Assembly: GCA_019423125.1 (NCBI GenBank)
Contig: JAHZBZ010000002.1
Span: 186,001-250,000 of the forward strand
From: Bacillota bacterium
Lineage (GTDB): Bacteria; Bacillota; Clostridia; Christensenellales; Borkfalkiaceae
Length of the DNA stretch: 64,000 nt
Reading direction: 5' to 3'
The position numbers and the translations under genes were made by a program. This document shows positions 10,799-19,996 of the stretch, piece after piece. Below the pieces are notes generated by a model. That model searched no databases. It worked only from the letters and a program-made list of their open reading frames with translations, and had not been told where the DNA came from. The first letter of the stretch is position 1. The number at the start of each line of letters is the position of its first letter.

Positions 10799-12604
10799 TC
10801 ACTTATTTGTCTTTAAGATGGACATGAACACTTCGCTCGGAACCTCAACAGAACCTATGCTGCGCATGCGCTTTTTGCCCTCTTTCTGTTTTTCGAGAAG
10901 CTTCTTCTTGCGCGTGATGTCACCTCCGTAACATTTTGCAAGCACGTCTTTGCGGACCGCTTTGACCGTCTCGCGCGCAATGATCTTTCCGCCGACAGCC
11001 GCCTGGATGGGGATCTCAAACAGCTGACGCGGGATCGCCTCTTTGAGATTTTCCGCAAGCTCCCTCCCGCGCGGATACGCCCTGTCCTTATGCACGATCA
11101 TGGAGAGCGCATCGCAGACATCCCCGTTCAGGAGAATGTCCAGCTTGACGAGTTCGCTCTTTTCATAGCCGACGATCTCATAGTCAAAACTCGCATATCC
11201 GCGCGTGCGCGACTTCACCTGATCGAAAAAGTCATAGATGATCTCATTGAGCGGGAGCCTGTACAACAGCTTGACGCGCTTGGCGTCGAGGTATGTCATG
11301 TCCTTGAAAACTCCTCGCTTTTCCTGACAGAGATCCATGATTGAGCCGATGTATTCGGGAGGCGAGTATAACTCCACGCGGACAATCGGCTCTTCCATAT
11401 AATCAATGTCCTCGGGAGGCGGGAGATGCGACGGATTGTCGACGAAGAACTCCTCTCCGTCCGTCTTGTGGACTAGATAAGACACGCTCGGCGCTGTTGT
11501 GATAATATCAAGCGCAAACTCGCGTTCGATGCGTTCCTGGATGATCTCCATATGCAAAAGCCCCAAAAAACCGCACCGAAAGCCGAAACCGAGCGCGACG
11601 GACGTATCCGGCTCAAAGATGAGCGCCGCATCGTTGAGCTGTAGTTTTAAGAGCGCATCCTTCAGATCGTTGAACTTGCTTCCGTCCAGCGGATAGATCC
11701 CGCAAAACACTACGGGCTGTACTTTTTTATACCCCGGCAACGGCTCAGGCGCAGGCGAAAGCGCGTTCGTCACCGTATCGCCGACTGCAACATCCTGAAT
11801 GCTCTTTATGCTCGCCGCAATGTAACCGACTTCCCCCGCGCGAAGGATGTCCTTCGGCGTGAGCTTGGGGCTGAATGCGCCGACTTCGGTGACATCGAAC
11901 TGCTTGTCCGAGCGGAACGTCTTGATCTGATCGCCCACACGCACACTGCCGTCTTTAATGCGCACAAATAATATGACGCCCTTATAGTTGTCGTAATAAC
12001 TGTCAAAGATCAGCGCCTTGAGCGGTGCCTCGGTATCCCCGCTCGGAGAAGGAATATGCGCAACAATTTGCTCTAAAATGTCGCGTATATTTGTTCCCTC
12101 CTTCGCCGAAACACAGGGAGCATAAGAAGCATCGAGCCCGATGACATCCTCGATCTCCTTGCGCGTGCCCTCGATATCCGCGGAAGGAAGGTCAATTTTA
12201 TTGATCACAGGCAGGATCTCGAGATCGTTTTCCAGCGCCAGGTAGACATTTGCAAGCGTCTGCGCCTCGATGCCCTGCGTCGCGTCGACAACGAGGATCG
12301 CCCCCTCGCACGCTGCGAGAGAGCGGGAGACTTCATACGTGAAGTCAACGTGCCCCGGTGTATCGATGAGGTTGAATTCGTATTCGTTTCCGTCGTCCGC
12401 CTTATAATACATGCGCACGGGCGTCAGTTTTATGGTGATGCCGCGCTCACGCTCGAGGTCCATAGAATCGAGAAGCTGATCTTCCATATCGCGGGCAGAA
12501 ACCTGCCCCGTCAATTCCATGATACGGTCGGCGATCGTGCTCTTTCCGTGGTCGATGTGCGCAATGATGCAGAAGTTTCGGATTAATTTACTCGGTTTTG
12601 CCAT
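10799..12604 (-). CDS. lepA: Elongation factor 4 (LepA), ribosome back-translocase GTPase
   Basis: The 601-residue protein has the full LepA length. It starts with the GTPase domain, containing AHIDHGKST (G1), DTPGHVDF (G3) and NKIDLP (G4). EF-G-like domains II, III and V follow, and then the LepA-specific C-terminal domain ending in a basic [12 protein letters not shown] segment. LepA binds stalled or mistranslocated ribosomes and affects initiation and elongation. It has its own promoter and is divergent from the glycerophosphodiesterase. Confidence 0.97.
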   Translation of the reverse strand: MAKPSKLIRNFCIIAHIDHGKSTIADRIMELTGQVSARDMEDQLLDSMDLERERGITIKLTPVRMYYKADDGNEYEFNLIDTPGHVDFTYEVSRSLAACEGAILVVDATQGIEAQTLANVYLALENDLEILPVINKIDLPSADIEGTRKEIEDVIGLDASYAPCVSAKEGTNIRDILEQIVAHIPSPSGDTEAPLKALIFDSYYDNYKGVILFVRIKDGSVRVGDQIKTFRSDKQFDVTEVGAFSPKLTPKDILRAGEVGYIAASIKSIQDVAVGDTVTNALSPAPEPLPGYKKVQPVVFCGIYPLDGSKFNDLKDALLKLQLNDAALIFEPDTSVALGFGFRCGFLGLLHMEIIQERIEREFALDIITTAPSVSYLVHKTDGEEFFVDNPSHLPPPEDIDYMEEPIVRVELYSPPEYIGSIMDLCQEKRGVFKDMTYLDAKRVKLLYRLPLNEIIYDFFDQVKSRTRGYASFDYEIVGYEKSELVKLDILLNGDVCDALSMIVHKDRAYPRGRELAENLKEAIPRQLFEIPIQAAVGGKIIARETVKAVRKDVLAKCYGGDITRKKKLLEKQKEGKKRMRSIGSVEVPSEVFMSILKTNK

Positions 12605-12663
12605 GCTTTGCTCCGTTTCGATCTCCCGTTCGGGAGAAAAAATGCCGATAAAGATTCCCTTTT

Positions 12664-12692
12664 ATTATAGTAAATTTGCGCAAAATTGGCAA
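12664..12692 (-). promoter_or_regulatory. Promoter of lepA (TTGCCA-N17-TATAAT)
   Basis: On the minus strand the -35 TTGCCA (12687-12692) and -10 TATAAT (12664-12669) are 17 bases apart. A small perfect hairpin of TCTCCCG and CGGGAGA lies in the leader near 12621-12636. Confidence 0.75.
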
Positions 12693-12697
12693 ATGAA

Positions 12698-12726
12698 TTG
12701 CGAAAAAATCCGCGCCGTGGTACAAT
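12698..12726 (+). promoter_or_regulatory. Promoter of the glycerophosphodiesterase gene (TTGCGA-N17-TACAAT)
   Basis: The -35 (12698-12703) lies five bases from the -35 of the divergent lepA promoter. The -10 TACAAT is at 12721-12726, and the GGAGGAAAG ribosome site follows at 12741. Confidence 0.7.
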
Positions 12727-12754
12727 ATTTTTTGAACACAGGAGGAAAGAAAAC

Positions 12755-13486
12755 ATGCGAATCCCGAAAGACAGCTTCCTGCTCTCAACGCCGATCGCAC
12801 ACCGCGGCGCATTCGACGAAAATGCGGGCATCCCCGAAAACTCCATCTCCGCCTTTGAACGCGCGATCGCGCTTGGCTACGCCATCGAAACGGATGTGCG
12901 CACGACAAAAGACGGCGCGCTCGTCCTCTTTCATGACGCCGAACTTCGCCGCATGACGGGACAGGACGGTATCGTGCGAAAAACTACGCTTTCCGAGCTC
13001 AAAGAACTTTCCCTCGGCGACAGCAAGGAAAAGATACCGACCTTTTCGGAATTTTTAGAACTCGTGAACGGCAAAACGCCCCTTCTCATCGAGATCAAAG
13101 ACGTGCCGCGAAAAAGCCCCGTCAAGGAAGTGCTACGCGCGCTCGAAGGATACCGCGGCGAATTTGCCCTGCAGTCCTTTCACCCGCTCTACGTCAATGA
13201 GATCAGAAAACGCGCTCCGCACATCCTGCGCGGTCAGCTCGGATGCGGTAGCGAGCACTTTTCTCCGCGAAATTATTTTCTCAAACAGATGCCGCTCCAC
13301 GCACTCACCAAACCCGATTTTATCAGTTATGATGTCCGCACCCTTCCCTCCCCGCGCGTCGCTGCTCTGCGCGAAAATGGCACACCCGTACTCGGCTGGA
13401 CCGTGCGAAGCGAGGAAGAACGCGAACGCATCCGACCCTATACGGACAACATCATCTTTGAAAAAATCACGCCGCCGCGAAGCTGA
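12755..13486 (+). CDS. Glycerophosphodiester phosphodiesterase family protein
   Basis: The 243-residue protein has the GDPD TIM-barrel signatures. AHRG carries the catalytic His16-Arg17, PENSISAF carries Glu29, ETDVRTTKDG carries metal-binding Glu45 and Asp47, and the catalytic His60 is in LFHD. The family hydrolyses deacylated phospholipids to glycerol 3-phosphate and an alcohol. There is no signal peptide, so it acts in the cytosol. The start is set by GGAGGAAAG upstream of MRIPKDS. It stands alone between lepA and an AraC regulator on the same strand. Confidence 0.88.
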   Translation: MRIPKDSFLLSTPIAHRGAFDENAGIPENSISAFERAIALGYAIETDVRTTKDGALVLFHDAELRRMTGQDGIVRKTTLSELKELSLGDSKEKIPTFSEFLELVNGKTPLLIEIKDVPRKSPVKEVLRALEGYRGEFALQSFHPLYVNEIRKRAPHILRGQLGCGSEHFSPRNYFLKQMPLHALTKPDFISYDVRTLPSPRVAALRENGTPVLGWTVRSEEERERIRPYTDNIIFEKITPPRS

Positions 13487-13663
13487 ATTATAAGTTGAAT
13501 AAAATAAAAGACAGTTTTAGTATTATTGTCGTATAAATCCGCTGAACATTTTCCTGAGACGAGCCCATGCTCAAAGCAAAATAGGACAGAAAAACAAAGG
13601 CCGACTTTTTGTGCGAAACTCTTTCGCTTGAGAAGGCTTGAAAAAAATAACAGGAGCAAGGAA

Positions 13664-14662
13664 TTGGAAGAACAGTTTGCGTCTATCGCGGAAAAACACG
13701 AAAAGGAAGATGCGGATGTTGCCGCATCGGAGGAAAAGATCCTCTCGGCAGCAAGAAGAGAATTCAGAAACGTCGACGAGATCCTCCGCGCCGCAAAAGA
13801 ACGCGGACTCACCGGGCGGGATTTTTTTGCGTCGGAAGAAGGGATCGCGGATTTTCCCGTTCTTCCCGTTAGATTTTCTGACGAATTCTCCGTACACCGA
13901 CACACGACCAGCCAACGCCCCTACCTGCACGCACAGGAGTTTTTTGAGCTGATCTATGCGCACCGCGGAACTTGCGTCCAGCAGATACGCGGCAAAGACG
14001 GGGCGCTCTTTCGCCTTCCGCTCCTCTCGGGACAGCTCTGCATTCTGCCGCCGAACTCTGTACACAGCATCGCGCGCTGTACAGATGCCGATCTCATCTT
14101 TAAATTCATCATCCCTCCCGCACTCTTCGAAAAGACAACAAGAGAACTTGCTCCCTTTGCGGAAAATTCCTCGAAAAATGCACTGCCCGAAGATGTTCTG
14201 CTCTTTGAGGAGGTCGGCGAAAGCGCGGAATACATGCTCTTCAAGATTTTAAAGGAATACATTCGGGATGAACGGGCAGAAGTCACGATCCCCTGTTGTC
14301 TCACCCTTTTGTTTGCAGAGCTCTGCCGCAAAACCCCGCTCACGGACAGCGCCTTTTGCGCGCGGCTGGAAGAATATTTTCGAGCGCATATACAGGACGC
14401 TTCCCTGCAGGGTTTTGCGGATTCTCTCGGCTACAGCAAAGAACACACGAGTCGCATCGTGAAACGCCGCGCGGGACGTGATTTTTCTTCCTTATTGCGA
14501 AACTTTCGCATCGATCGCGCGGCTGAAATTCTCGCGGAAAGCGATCTTTCAATTGAAGACGCGGCATATGCAGTGGGTTTTTCGAGCACCTCCGCACTGT
14601 ACAAACAGTTCTTTGCGCGGTTCGGAATGACGCCGCGCGAATACCGAAAGCTCTATCGCTGA
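13664..14662 (+). CDS. AraC-family transcriptional regulator with N-terminal cupin-like domain
   Basis: From the TTG proposed here the product is 332 residues. The C-terminus (about 235-332) holds two helix-turn-helix units of the AraC/XylS fold, ending in the classic FSSTSALYKQFFARFGMTPREYRK stretch (given here as a family pattern around residues 305-330). The middle has a cupin-type sensing domain around HAQEFFELIYAHRG. The N-terminal 50 residues form a charged helix. The start is uncertain: CAGGAGCAAGGAA precedes TTG at ideal spacing, whereas longer frames have no good ribosome site. The target is unknown; the kinase and esterase genes downstream are candidates. Confidence 0.8.
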   Translation: MEEQFASIAEKHEKEDADVAASEEKILSAARREFRNVDEILRAAKERGLTGRDFFASEEGIADFPVLPVRFSDEFSVHRHTTSQRPYLHAQEFFELIYAHRGTCVQQIRGKDGALFRLPLLSGQLCILPPNSVHSIARCTDADLIFKFIIPPALFEKTTRELAPFAENSSKNALPEDVLLFEEVGESAEYMLFKILKEYIRDERAEVTIPCCLTLLFAELCRKTPLTDSAFCARLEEYFRAHIQDASLQGFADSLGYSKEHTSRIVKRRAGRDFSSLLRNFRIDRAAEILAESDLSIEDAAYAVGFSSTSALYKQFFARFGMTPREYRKLYR

Positions 14663-14823
14663 CATGAACCGCCCCGAGCCACGCATATAAAAATATCATT
14701 TCTTGAGCATGCCACAAGGATAGGACCTTGAGAATTGTCATGCACGGAAACATATTGATCATGCGCGGAGATGGAATCGGGCTTCGTTTTCATGTAAAAT
14801 GAAAGAAAAAAGGCGGAACAAAG

Positions 14824-15777
14824 ATGAAAGCGGAACACATCGACGCGATCCCTCTCAGCAAAGACGAGGCTCTGAGCTATGCAAGGCTTGCCGCGGGCGA
14901 GTATAGACACACAAAGATCGAAAAGGCGAAATATCTAGGCGGAGGCTCTTTCGGGCGTGCTGTCGGAATCACTTTTTCAGACGGACAAAAAATCGTCGTG
15001 AAAATTCTTCGTGCGGACGGAATGCTGGAAAAAGAATCTTTCGACCTTGCGCTTTTGAAGAGACATTGTACGGAAAAAATCCCCGAAGTGCTGTTTGTAA
15101 GAAAAAAAGACTGTAAACTCCCGCTCGACTGTTACGGAATGGAGCACATCGAAGGGAAAAACGCGCTGATGGCACTCGGAATGCTCTTCCTCACGAAAAA
15201 AAGACGCCTCGAATTTGCCGATCGCGTGACGGGCGCCCTTCACTCTCTGCATACCTGCCAAAGCGACAGGTTCGGCGACACGCAGTCTCCCGATTGCACG
15301 ACCTGGCAAGAATTTTACCGCCCCTTCGCTGAGCAGGTGTTAAAAAAGGCGGAAGAGCTTGGCAAAGACGGTAAACTCGGCGCGGACGTTGTCTCTACAA
15401 TGCAGGCAGCATGGAAAAAATTTGACGTCATTTTTTCTGAAAATGTCGAAAAGGCATGCCTGATACACGGCGATCTGAACGTTGCAAACATCATGGTCGG
15501 AAAAAAGTATAAGGTGACGGGGTTTATTGACCCGCTCAACTCGATGTACGCCGACCGAGAATACGATCTGTTTCAGTTCGACAATCTGACAGGCAAGCGG
15601 TTTTTCCTTCGCGAAACCTATCTGAAAAAATACGGTGCAAGCAAATACTGCATGCAAAAACTCGCCTTTTACGGGCTGTGGAACGAAGTATTTTGTTACA
15701 TCCGCTCGGGTGCACTGTTCAACATCATCTTAAAGCCGCTCGTCAAAAACATGAAGCGGAGGCTCAAAGAACTGTGA
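14824..15777 (+). CDS. Aminoglycoside phosphotransferase-like (APH fold) kinase of unknown substrate
   Basis: The 317-residue protein has a glycine-rich loop GGGSFGRAVG (about 39-48), the nucleotide Lys in VVKIL, and the catalytic IHGDLNVANIM segment (His215, Asp217, Asn222). The metal-binding aspartate in FIDP is at 236. These are the landmarks of the APH/choline kinase/fructosamine kinase group. Substrate cannot be read from sequence; small-molecule kinases of this type are common in Clostridia and most do not confer antibiotic resistance. The stop codon overlaps the GTG start of the esterase gene, so the two are translationally coupled. Confidence 0.78.
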   Translation: MKAEHIDAIPLSKDEALSYARLAAGEYRHTKIEKAKYLGGGSFGRAVGITFSDGQKIVVKILRADGMLEKESFDLALLKRHCTEKIPEVLFVRKKDCKLPLDCYGMEHIEGKNALMALGMLFLTKKRRLEFADRVTGALHSLHTCQSDRFGDTQSPDCTTWQEFYRPFAEQVLKKAEELGKDGKLGADVVSTMQAAWKKFDVIFSENVEKACLIHGDLNVANIMVGKKYKVTGFIDPLNSMYADREYDLFQFDNLTGKRFFLRETYLKKYGASKYCMQKLAFYGLWNEVFCYIRSGALFNIILKPLVKNMKRRLKEL

Positions 15778-16679
15778 ACTCGATCGGGGCAAATATCGTA
15801 AAACTTCTTTTGCGCGCATACACCTACCCATATCGCAAAAAGCACCTCTCTCTTTCGCGTTCGGTTCCCGACAAAGACAGACCTTTCCGCATCCCGAAAG
15901 ATATCACGCATTCCGTTTGCCTTCTCGACGGTGTGCGCGCAGAAGTCTTTTCCGTGCAAGCCGCAAAGACGGAAATTTTATATCTGCACGGCGGCGGAAG
16001 CACGCGCCCCGTCGACAGAAGATACCGAGCCGTGGCCGTGCGGCTCGCGCGGGCGCTTTCCGCGCGGGTGACACTCATCGATCACATGACGGGAAGAGAG
16101 CTCGTATTTCCCTCCGTGCACGACGAATGCTTTTCTGCCTGCCGCGCCTATTTTTCCGAACACGGGAAAAACGCCTTTGCCGCAGGCGACAGCATGGGAG
16201 CAAATTTTCTGCTCTCTGCCTGCGTACGGCTCCGCGACGAACGGATAGCCCTGCCATGCGCGATCGGCCTGATCTCGCCCTTTGCCGACCTCTCCGCAAG
16301 CGGCGACTCTTACAGGGAAAACTGCCATGCAGACCCGATGTATTCGCTTCCGCGCGGAGAGAGTTTTGAAGAGCATGAAAAAGACATCCGCAGGATCCCC
16401 TTTTATTGCGGAAAAACAGATCCGAAAGACGCACGGCTTTCGCCCGCGTTCGCAGATTTTGAAGGCTTCCCGCCCGTACTCATCCAATGCGGCGAAACGG
16501 AGACATCGAGAAGCGACTCCGAAATGCTTCGCGACGCGATGAAAAACAAAGGCGTGCCCGTAACGCTCGAGATCTGCGAAGGGATGTTCCATGACTTTTC
16601 CATCCTCTTTCCCATACTGAAAGAAAGCAGAAAGGCCTGGCAAAACCTATATGATTTTTTCAGACGTCAAATTACGTAA
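15774..16679 (+). CDS. Alpha/beta hydrolase, hormone-sensitive-lipase-like esterase
   Basis: The 301-residue protein carries the oxyanion-hole motif HGGG (72-75) and the nucleophile elbow GDSMG with Ser140, both typical of the HSL/acetyl-esterase group. A catalytic histidine follows in GMFHDF near the C-terminus. It probably hydrolyses short acyl esters in the cytosol; there is no signal peptide. Translation starts at GTG within GTGA, overlapping the kinase stop, with GGAGG 11 bases upstream. An intrinsic terminator follows immediately, so kinase and esterase form a two-gene operon. Confidence 0.82.
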   Translation: MNSIGANIVKLLLRAYTYPYRKKHLSLSRSVPDKDRPFRIPKDITHSVCLLDGVRAEVFSVQAAKTEILYLHGGGSTRPVDRRYRAVAVRLARALSARVTLIDHMTGRELVFPSVHDECFSACRAYFSEHGKNAFAAGDSMGANFLLSACVRLRDERIALPCAIGLISPFADLSASGDSYRENCHADPMYSLPRGESFEEHEKDIRRIPFYCGKTDPKDARLSPAFADFEGFPPVLIQCGETETSRSDSEMLRDAMKNKGVPVTLEICEGMFHDFSILFPILKESRKAWQNLYDFFRRQIT

Positions 16680-16682
16680 AAT

Positions 16683-16716
16683 ACTCCGCACGAGGTCGAT
16701 TTGTGCGGAGTTTTTT
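16683..16716 (+). terminator. Intrinsic terminator of the kinase-esterase operon
   Basis: A 9-bp stem (ACTCCGCAC, 16683-16691, and GTGCGGAGT, 16703-16711) is followed by six Ts. It begins three bases after the esterase stop. Confidence 0.88.
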
Positions 16717-16719
16717 GCA

Positions 16720-16738
16720 ATTATGTCTGACATAATAC
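16720..16738 (+). repeat. Dispersed palindromic element, copy B
   Basis: ATTATGTCTGACATAATAC contains a perfect 17-bp palindrome around a central T. It lies between the esterase terminator and the end of the convergent pflA gene. Confidence 0.65.
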
Positions 16739-16747
16739 TCTTCATTT

Positions 16748-17428
16748 TTAAATTTTTTGGACTTTTTCTTTAAAAATATGCACCGCGCGGTCGATATCCG
16801 TCTCATCCGCCTCGCGAACCGAAGCATAGGGAAAGGGCATGCCGAGCGCGGAATATTTCTCCTCGCAAAGTTTTCTAAACGGCAAAAATCTGACTGCGGG
16901 CGAAGAAAAGAAGGAAGAAAGCAGGCGCGCAAGCGATGCAATCTTGTCCTCAGAATCATTTTTTTCGGGGACCAAAACATTGGTGACACGGACCGCTTTC
17001 CCCTGCCGCAGACAAACCGAGAAGAACTTTTCATAGACAGAGAGATCGTCCGTCTGCTGATTTTTCACGTCGCAGATGATCTCGTCGCACGCCGCGATCA
17101 GGCGCTCGTCACAGATATGACCGTTGGTCTCCGCGCAGACGCGGATGCCTGCGGCGCGGAGTTTTCCCGCAAGTTCCAAAAAAAAGTCCGCCTGCATAAA
17201 CGGTTCGCCGCCCGAGAGAGTGACCCCTCCGCGACGGAAATACGGCTTGTAGCGCTTCAGCTTTTGCAAAAGCGCATCCGCCTCGGTCGTCTCCCCCGCC
17301 TTGAACAGCGTCTCGGGATTATGACAGAAAGGACAGCGCAGGTTACAGCCCGAGAAAAACACGACACAGCGAAGCCCCTGCCCGTCCACACCCGAACCGC
17401 AGTAGACGGAATCGATATAGCCCGTCAT
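16748..17428 (-). CDS. pflA: Pyruvate formate-lyase activating enzyme (radical SAM)
   Basis: The 226-residue protein has the radical SAM cysteines 28, 32 and 35 in [12 protein letters not shown], the GGE motif in LSGGEPFMQ, and the early-domain [11 protein letters not shown] typical of glycyl-radical activases. It makes the glycyl radical on PflB using SAM and a [4Fe-4S] cluster. Its start overlaps the pflB stop (ATGA), so it is translated from the same mRNA. Confidence 0.95.
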   Translation of the reverse strand: MTGYIDSVYCGSGVDGQGLRCVVFFSGCNLRCPFCHNPETLFKAGETTEADALLQKLKRYKPYFRRGGVTLSGGEPFMQADFFLELAGKLRAAGIRVCAETNGHICDERLIAACDEIICDVKNQQTDDLSVYEKFFSVCLRQGKAVRVTNVLVPEKNDSEDKIASLARLLSSFFSSPAVRFLPFRKLCEEKYSALGMPFPYASVREADETDIDRAVHIFKEKVQKI

Positions 17429-19641
17429 ACGCGTGCGTGGTAGGTGCGTTTGAGCACCTCGAGCTGATGCGCCTTCGATAGCTTATGAAAGTTGACGGCA
17501 TAGCCCGAAACGCGGATGGTGATGTTGGGATAGAGCTCGGGATGCTCCATTGCCGCCACAAGTTTATCACGATCGAATACGTTGACATTGAGGTGATGCG
17601 CGCCCTGCGCAAAGTAGCCGTCGAGCAGATCGCAGAGATTCTCGACACGGTCCGCATCGTTCTCGCCGAGTGCGGAAGGAACAATAGAGAAAGTGTTCGA
17701 GACGCCGTCACGACAGCACTCGTAAGGGATCTTTGCGACTGAATTGAGGGAGGCAAGCGCGCCGCTCACATCGCGGTTGTGCATGGGGTTTGCACCCGGC
17801 GCAAAGGGCTCGCCGGCCTTTCTGCCGTCGGGTGTCGCGCCCGTCTTTTTACCGTAAACGACGTTGGAAGTGATGGTGAGCACCGAAAGCGTATGCACCG
17901 CGCCGCGATAGGCGGGAGTCTTTTTCAGCTCTTCGTAAAATTCACGCAAGACGTCCGCCGCGATCTCGTCCGCGCGGTCATCGTCGTTGCCGTATTTCGG
18001 GAACTCCCCTTCCGTTTTGAAATCGCAGATGATGCCCTCCTCGTTGTAGACGGGCGTGACCTTCGCATAACGGATAGCGGAGAGCGAATCGGTGACGACG
18101 GAGAGCCCCGCGACGCCGCACGCGAGGAAGCGCTCGACCTCCGTGTCGTGCAGCGCCATCTGGATCTTCTCGTAGGCGTATTTGTCGTGCATGTAGTGAA
18201 TGACGTTGAGCGTGTTGACATACAGGCGGCACAGCCATGCCATGTACTTTGCATACGCCTTGCGCACGATCGCATACTCAAGCACACCCGTGAACGGCTT
18301 TCCCTCGGGACCGAGCTGTTTGCCGCTCTTCTCGTCCTTTCCGCCGTTGAGCGCGAGCAAAAGAAGCTTTGCGAGATTGCACCGCGCGCCGAAAAACTGC
18401 ATTTGCTTGCCGATCTTCATCGCGGAGACACAGCAGGCAATGCCGTAATCGTCGCCGTACAGCGGGCGCATGATGTCGTCGTTTTCATACTGAATGGAAT
18501 CGGTGTCGATGGAGACCTGCGCGCAGAAGCGCTTGAAAGGCTCGGGCAGACGCTCGGACCAGAGCACGGTGAGGTTGGGCTCGGGCGCCGCGCCGAGATT
18601 GTAAAGGGTATGGAGAATGCGGAAAGAGGTCTTCGTGACCAGCGTGCGGCCGTCCTCGCCCATTCCGCCGACACTCTCTGTCGTCCAGGTCGGATCGCCG
18701 CCGAAAAGATCGTTGTATTCGGGCGTGCGAAGCTGGCGGGTGATGCGGAGTTTAATGACAAAATCGTCGATGAGCTCCTGCGCAGTCTCCTCTGTGAGCA
18801 CCCCTGTAGCGAGATCGCGCTCGATGTAGACGTCGAAAAAGGTGCTGACCCTGCCAAGGCTCATCGCCGCGCCGTTCTGCTCTTTGATCGCCGCGAGATA
18901 GCCGAAATAGGTCCACTGGATCGCCTCGCGCGCATTTTTAGCGGGAGCGGAGATGTCGATGCCGTAAAGGAGCGCCATATCTTTGAGTTTTTTGAGAAAA
19001 TCGATCTGTTTGAACAGTTCTTCCAGCCTGCGGATGTTTGTCTCGTCCATCAGCTGTTCGCCGTAAGCCGCTTTTTCGCGCTGTTTTTCCTCGATGAGGC
19101 GGTCGACGCCGTACAGTGCGACGCGGCGGTAATCGCCGATGATGCGCCCCCTGCCATAAGCGTCGGGAAGACCCGTCAGAAGCCCAGCATGACGGACCGC
19201 CTTCATCTCGTCCGTGTAGACGTGAAAGACGGCGTCGTTGTGCGTGGTCTTATAGCTGAACTCCGTCTCGACGAGATCGGAGAGCTTGTGCCCGTACGCC
19301 TCGCACGCCTGGCGCGCCATGCGGATCCCGCCAAACGGATTGACCCCGCGCTTGAGCGGCGCATCCGTCTGAAGCCCGACGATGAGCTCTTTCTCGCGGT
19401 CGATGTACCCCGCAGGATAAGTCAGAAGCGAAGAGACACGCTCGGTGTCGATGTCAAGGACGCCGCCCTTGTCGCTCTCCGCCTTCAGGAGCGCGTTCAC
19501 CTTCTCCATCAGCGCACGCGTGCGCTCCGTGGGCGGCGCAAGAAAATCCCCACCCCCTTCGTAAGGCGTATAATTGCGCTGAATGAAATCGCGGACATCG
19601 ATGGAATTTAAATAGGCGCCCTTTTCAAACTCTTTTTTCAT
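17425..19641 (-). CDS. pflB: Pyruvate formate-lyase (formate C-acetyltransferase)
   Basis: The 738-residue glycyl-radical enzyme converts pyruvate and CoA to acetyl-CoA and formate under anaerobic conditions. The adjacent catalytic cysteines are Cys403-Cys404 in IACCVSAM. The radical glycine is Gly713 in RVSGYAVNF, close to the C-terminus as expected. Length is normal for PflB. It is the first gene of the pflB-pflA operon and has a long leader with a promoter, a palindromic site, a ZTP-type riboswitch and an attenuating terminator. The riboswitch implies control by folate-linked one-carbon status, with formate as the one-carbon source. Confidence 0.96.
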   Translation of the reverse strand: MKKEFEKGAYLNSIDVRDFIQRNYTPYEGGGDFLAPPTERTRALMEKVNALLKAESDKGGVLDIDTERVSSLLTYPAGYIDREKELIVGLQTDAPLKRGVNPFGGIRMARQACEAYGHKLSDLVETEFSYKTTHNDAVFHVYTDEMKAVRHAGLLTGLPDAYGRGRIIGDYRRVALYGVDRLIEEKQREKAAYGEQLMDETNIRRLEELFKQIDFLKKLKDMALLYGIDISAPAKNAREAIQWTYFGYLAAIKEQNGAAMSLGRVSTFFDVYIERDLATGVLTEETAQELIDDFVIKLRITRQLRTPEYNDLFGGDPTWTTESVGGMGEDGRTLVTKTSFRILHTLYNLGAAPEPNLTVLWSERLPEPFKRFCAQVSIDTDSIQYENDDIMRPLYGDDYGIACCVSAMKIGKQMQFFGARCNLAKLLLLALNGGKDEKSGKQLGPEGKPFTGVLEYAIVRKAYAKYMAWLCRLYVNTLNVIHYMHDKYAYEKIQMALHDTEVERFLACGVAGLSVVTDSLSAIRYAKVTPVYNEEGIICDFKTEGEFPKYGNDDDRADEIAADVLREFYEELKKTPAYRGAVHTLSVLTITSNVVYGKKTGATPDGRKAGEPFAPGANPMHNRDVSGALASLNSVAKIPYECCRDGVSNTFSIVPSALGENDADRVENLCDLLDGYFAQGAHHLNVNVFDRDKLVAAMEHPELYPNITIRVSGYAVNFHKLSKAHQLEVLKRTYHARV

Positions 19642-19670
19642 GAACTTTTACGCTCCTTTGACAAAGAAAT

Positions 19671-19707
19671 AAAAAACCTGCGCAGCTCAATAAGAACTGC
19701 CCAGGTG
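19671..19707 (-). terminator. Attenuator hairpin in the pflB leader
   Basis: The arms ACCTGGGCAG and CTGCGCAGGT (one mismatch) are followed on the minus strand by six Ts. The 5' arm is also the 3' part of the ZTP aptamer, so ligand binding and termination are mutually exclusive. Confidence 0.82.
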
Positions 19708-19769
19708 GTCGGCATAAGCGATCTTTTCGCTCCCCTGCAGTTTCCTGCCAATCCACCAGTCGCGAAAAG
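19700..19769 (-). promoter_or_regulatory. ZTP (pfl-motif) riboswitch aptamer
   Basis: On the minus strand P1 forms between CTTTTCGC and GCGAAAAG. Inside it are GACTGGTGG, a GGCAG-GAAA-CTGC hairpin and AGGGGA. After P1 comes GCCGACCACCTGGGCA. These are the conserved parts of the ZTP/ZMP riboswitch. The usual pseudoknot GGCGG:CCGCC is here GGTGG:CCACC, a compensated change that supports the fold. Known members sense the purine intermediate ZTP/ZMP, a signal of 10-formyl-THF shortage, and switch expression on. The terminator overlapping the aptamer's 3' end fits this. Confidence 0.88.
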
Positions 19770-19772
19770 AAT

Positions 19773-19813
19773 TTGTGTACAAACACAAGATATTGTATTG
19801 CGTTTGTCTTGTG
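19773..19813. promoter_or_regulatory. Operator-like inverted repeats just downstream of the pflB transcription start
   Basis: TTGTGTACAAACACAA (19773-19788) has 6-bp inverted arms. Its CACAAG also pairs with CTTGTG at 19808-19813. The site lies between the pflB promoter and the riboswitch, where a bound repressor would block transcription. It resembles, but does not match, the spacing of Rex operators. Confidence 0.4.
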
Positions 19814-19818
19814 ATTAC

Positions 19819-19847
19819 AGTATAAACCAAACAGCCGATTTTGTCAA
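19819..19847 (-). promoter_or_regulatory. Promoter of pflB-pflA (TTGACA-N17-TATACT)
   Basis: On the minus strand the consensus -35 TTGACA (19842-19847) and -10 TATACT (19819-19824) are 17 bases apart. The leader from here to the pflB ATG is about 170 bases. Confidence 0.85.
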
Positions 19848-19941
19848 CGGTTTTGCGGCGGTATTTTTTACAAAACCGCGCCGCCTCCGTCGCGGTTTCC
19901 GACGGAGGGCAAAAGCCCCCTTGCATGCGTATCTTTGCCGC

Positions 19942-19981
19942 AAAAAAAGCGCAGTCCCGCCGAAAAGCGGAAAGACTGCGC
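19942..19981 (-). terminator. Intrinsic terminator of ddh
   Basis: Stem GCGCAGTC (19949-19956) with its complement (19974-19981) and an inner CCGC/GCGG pairing, followed on the minus strand by seven Ts. Confidence 0.87.
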
Positions 19982-19996
19982 TGTTTAAGAACAAAG

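Noticed and set aside
14824..15777. Antibiotic resistance phosphotransferase
   Set aside because: Only the general APH kinase motifs are present; nothing ties it to aminoglycosides or macrolides.
19773..19788. Rex operator before pflB
   Set aside because: The arms TTGTG and CACAA are right, but the spacer is 6 bases where Rex sites have 8. Kept only as an operator-like palindrome.
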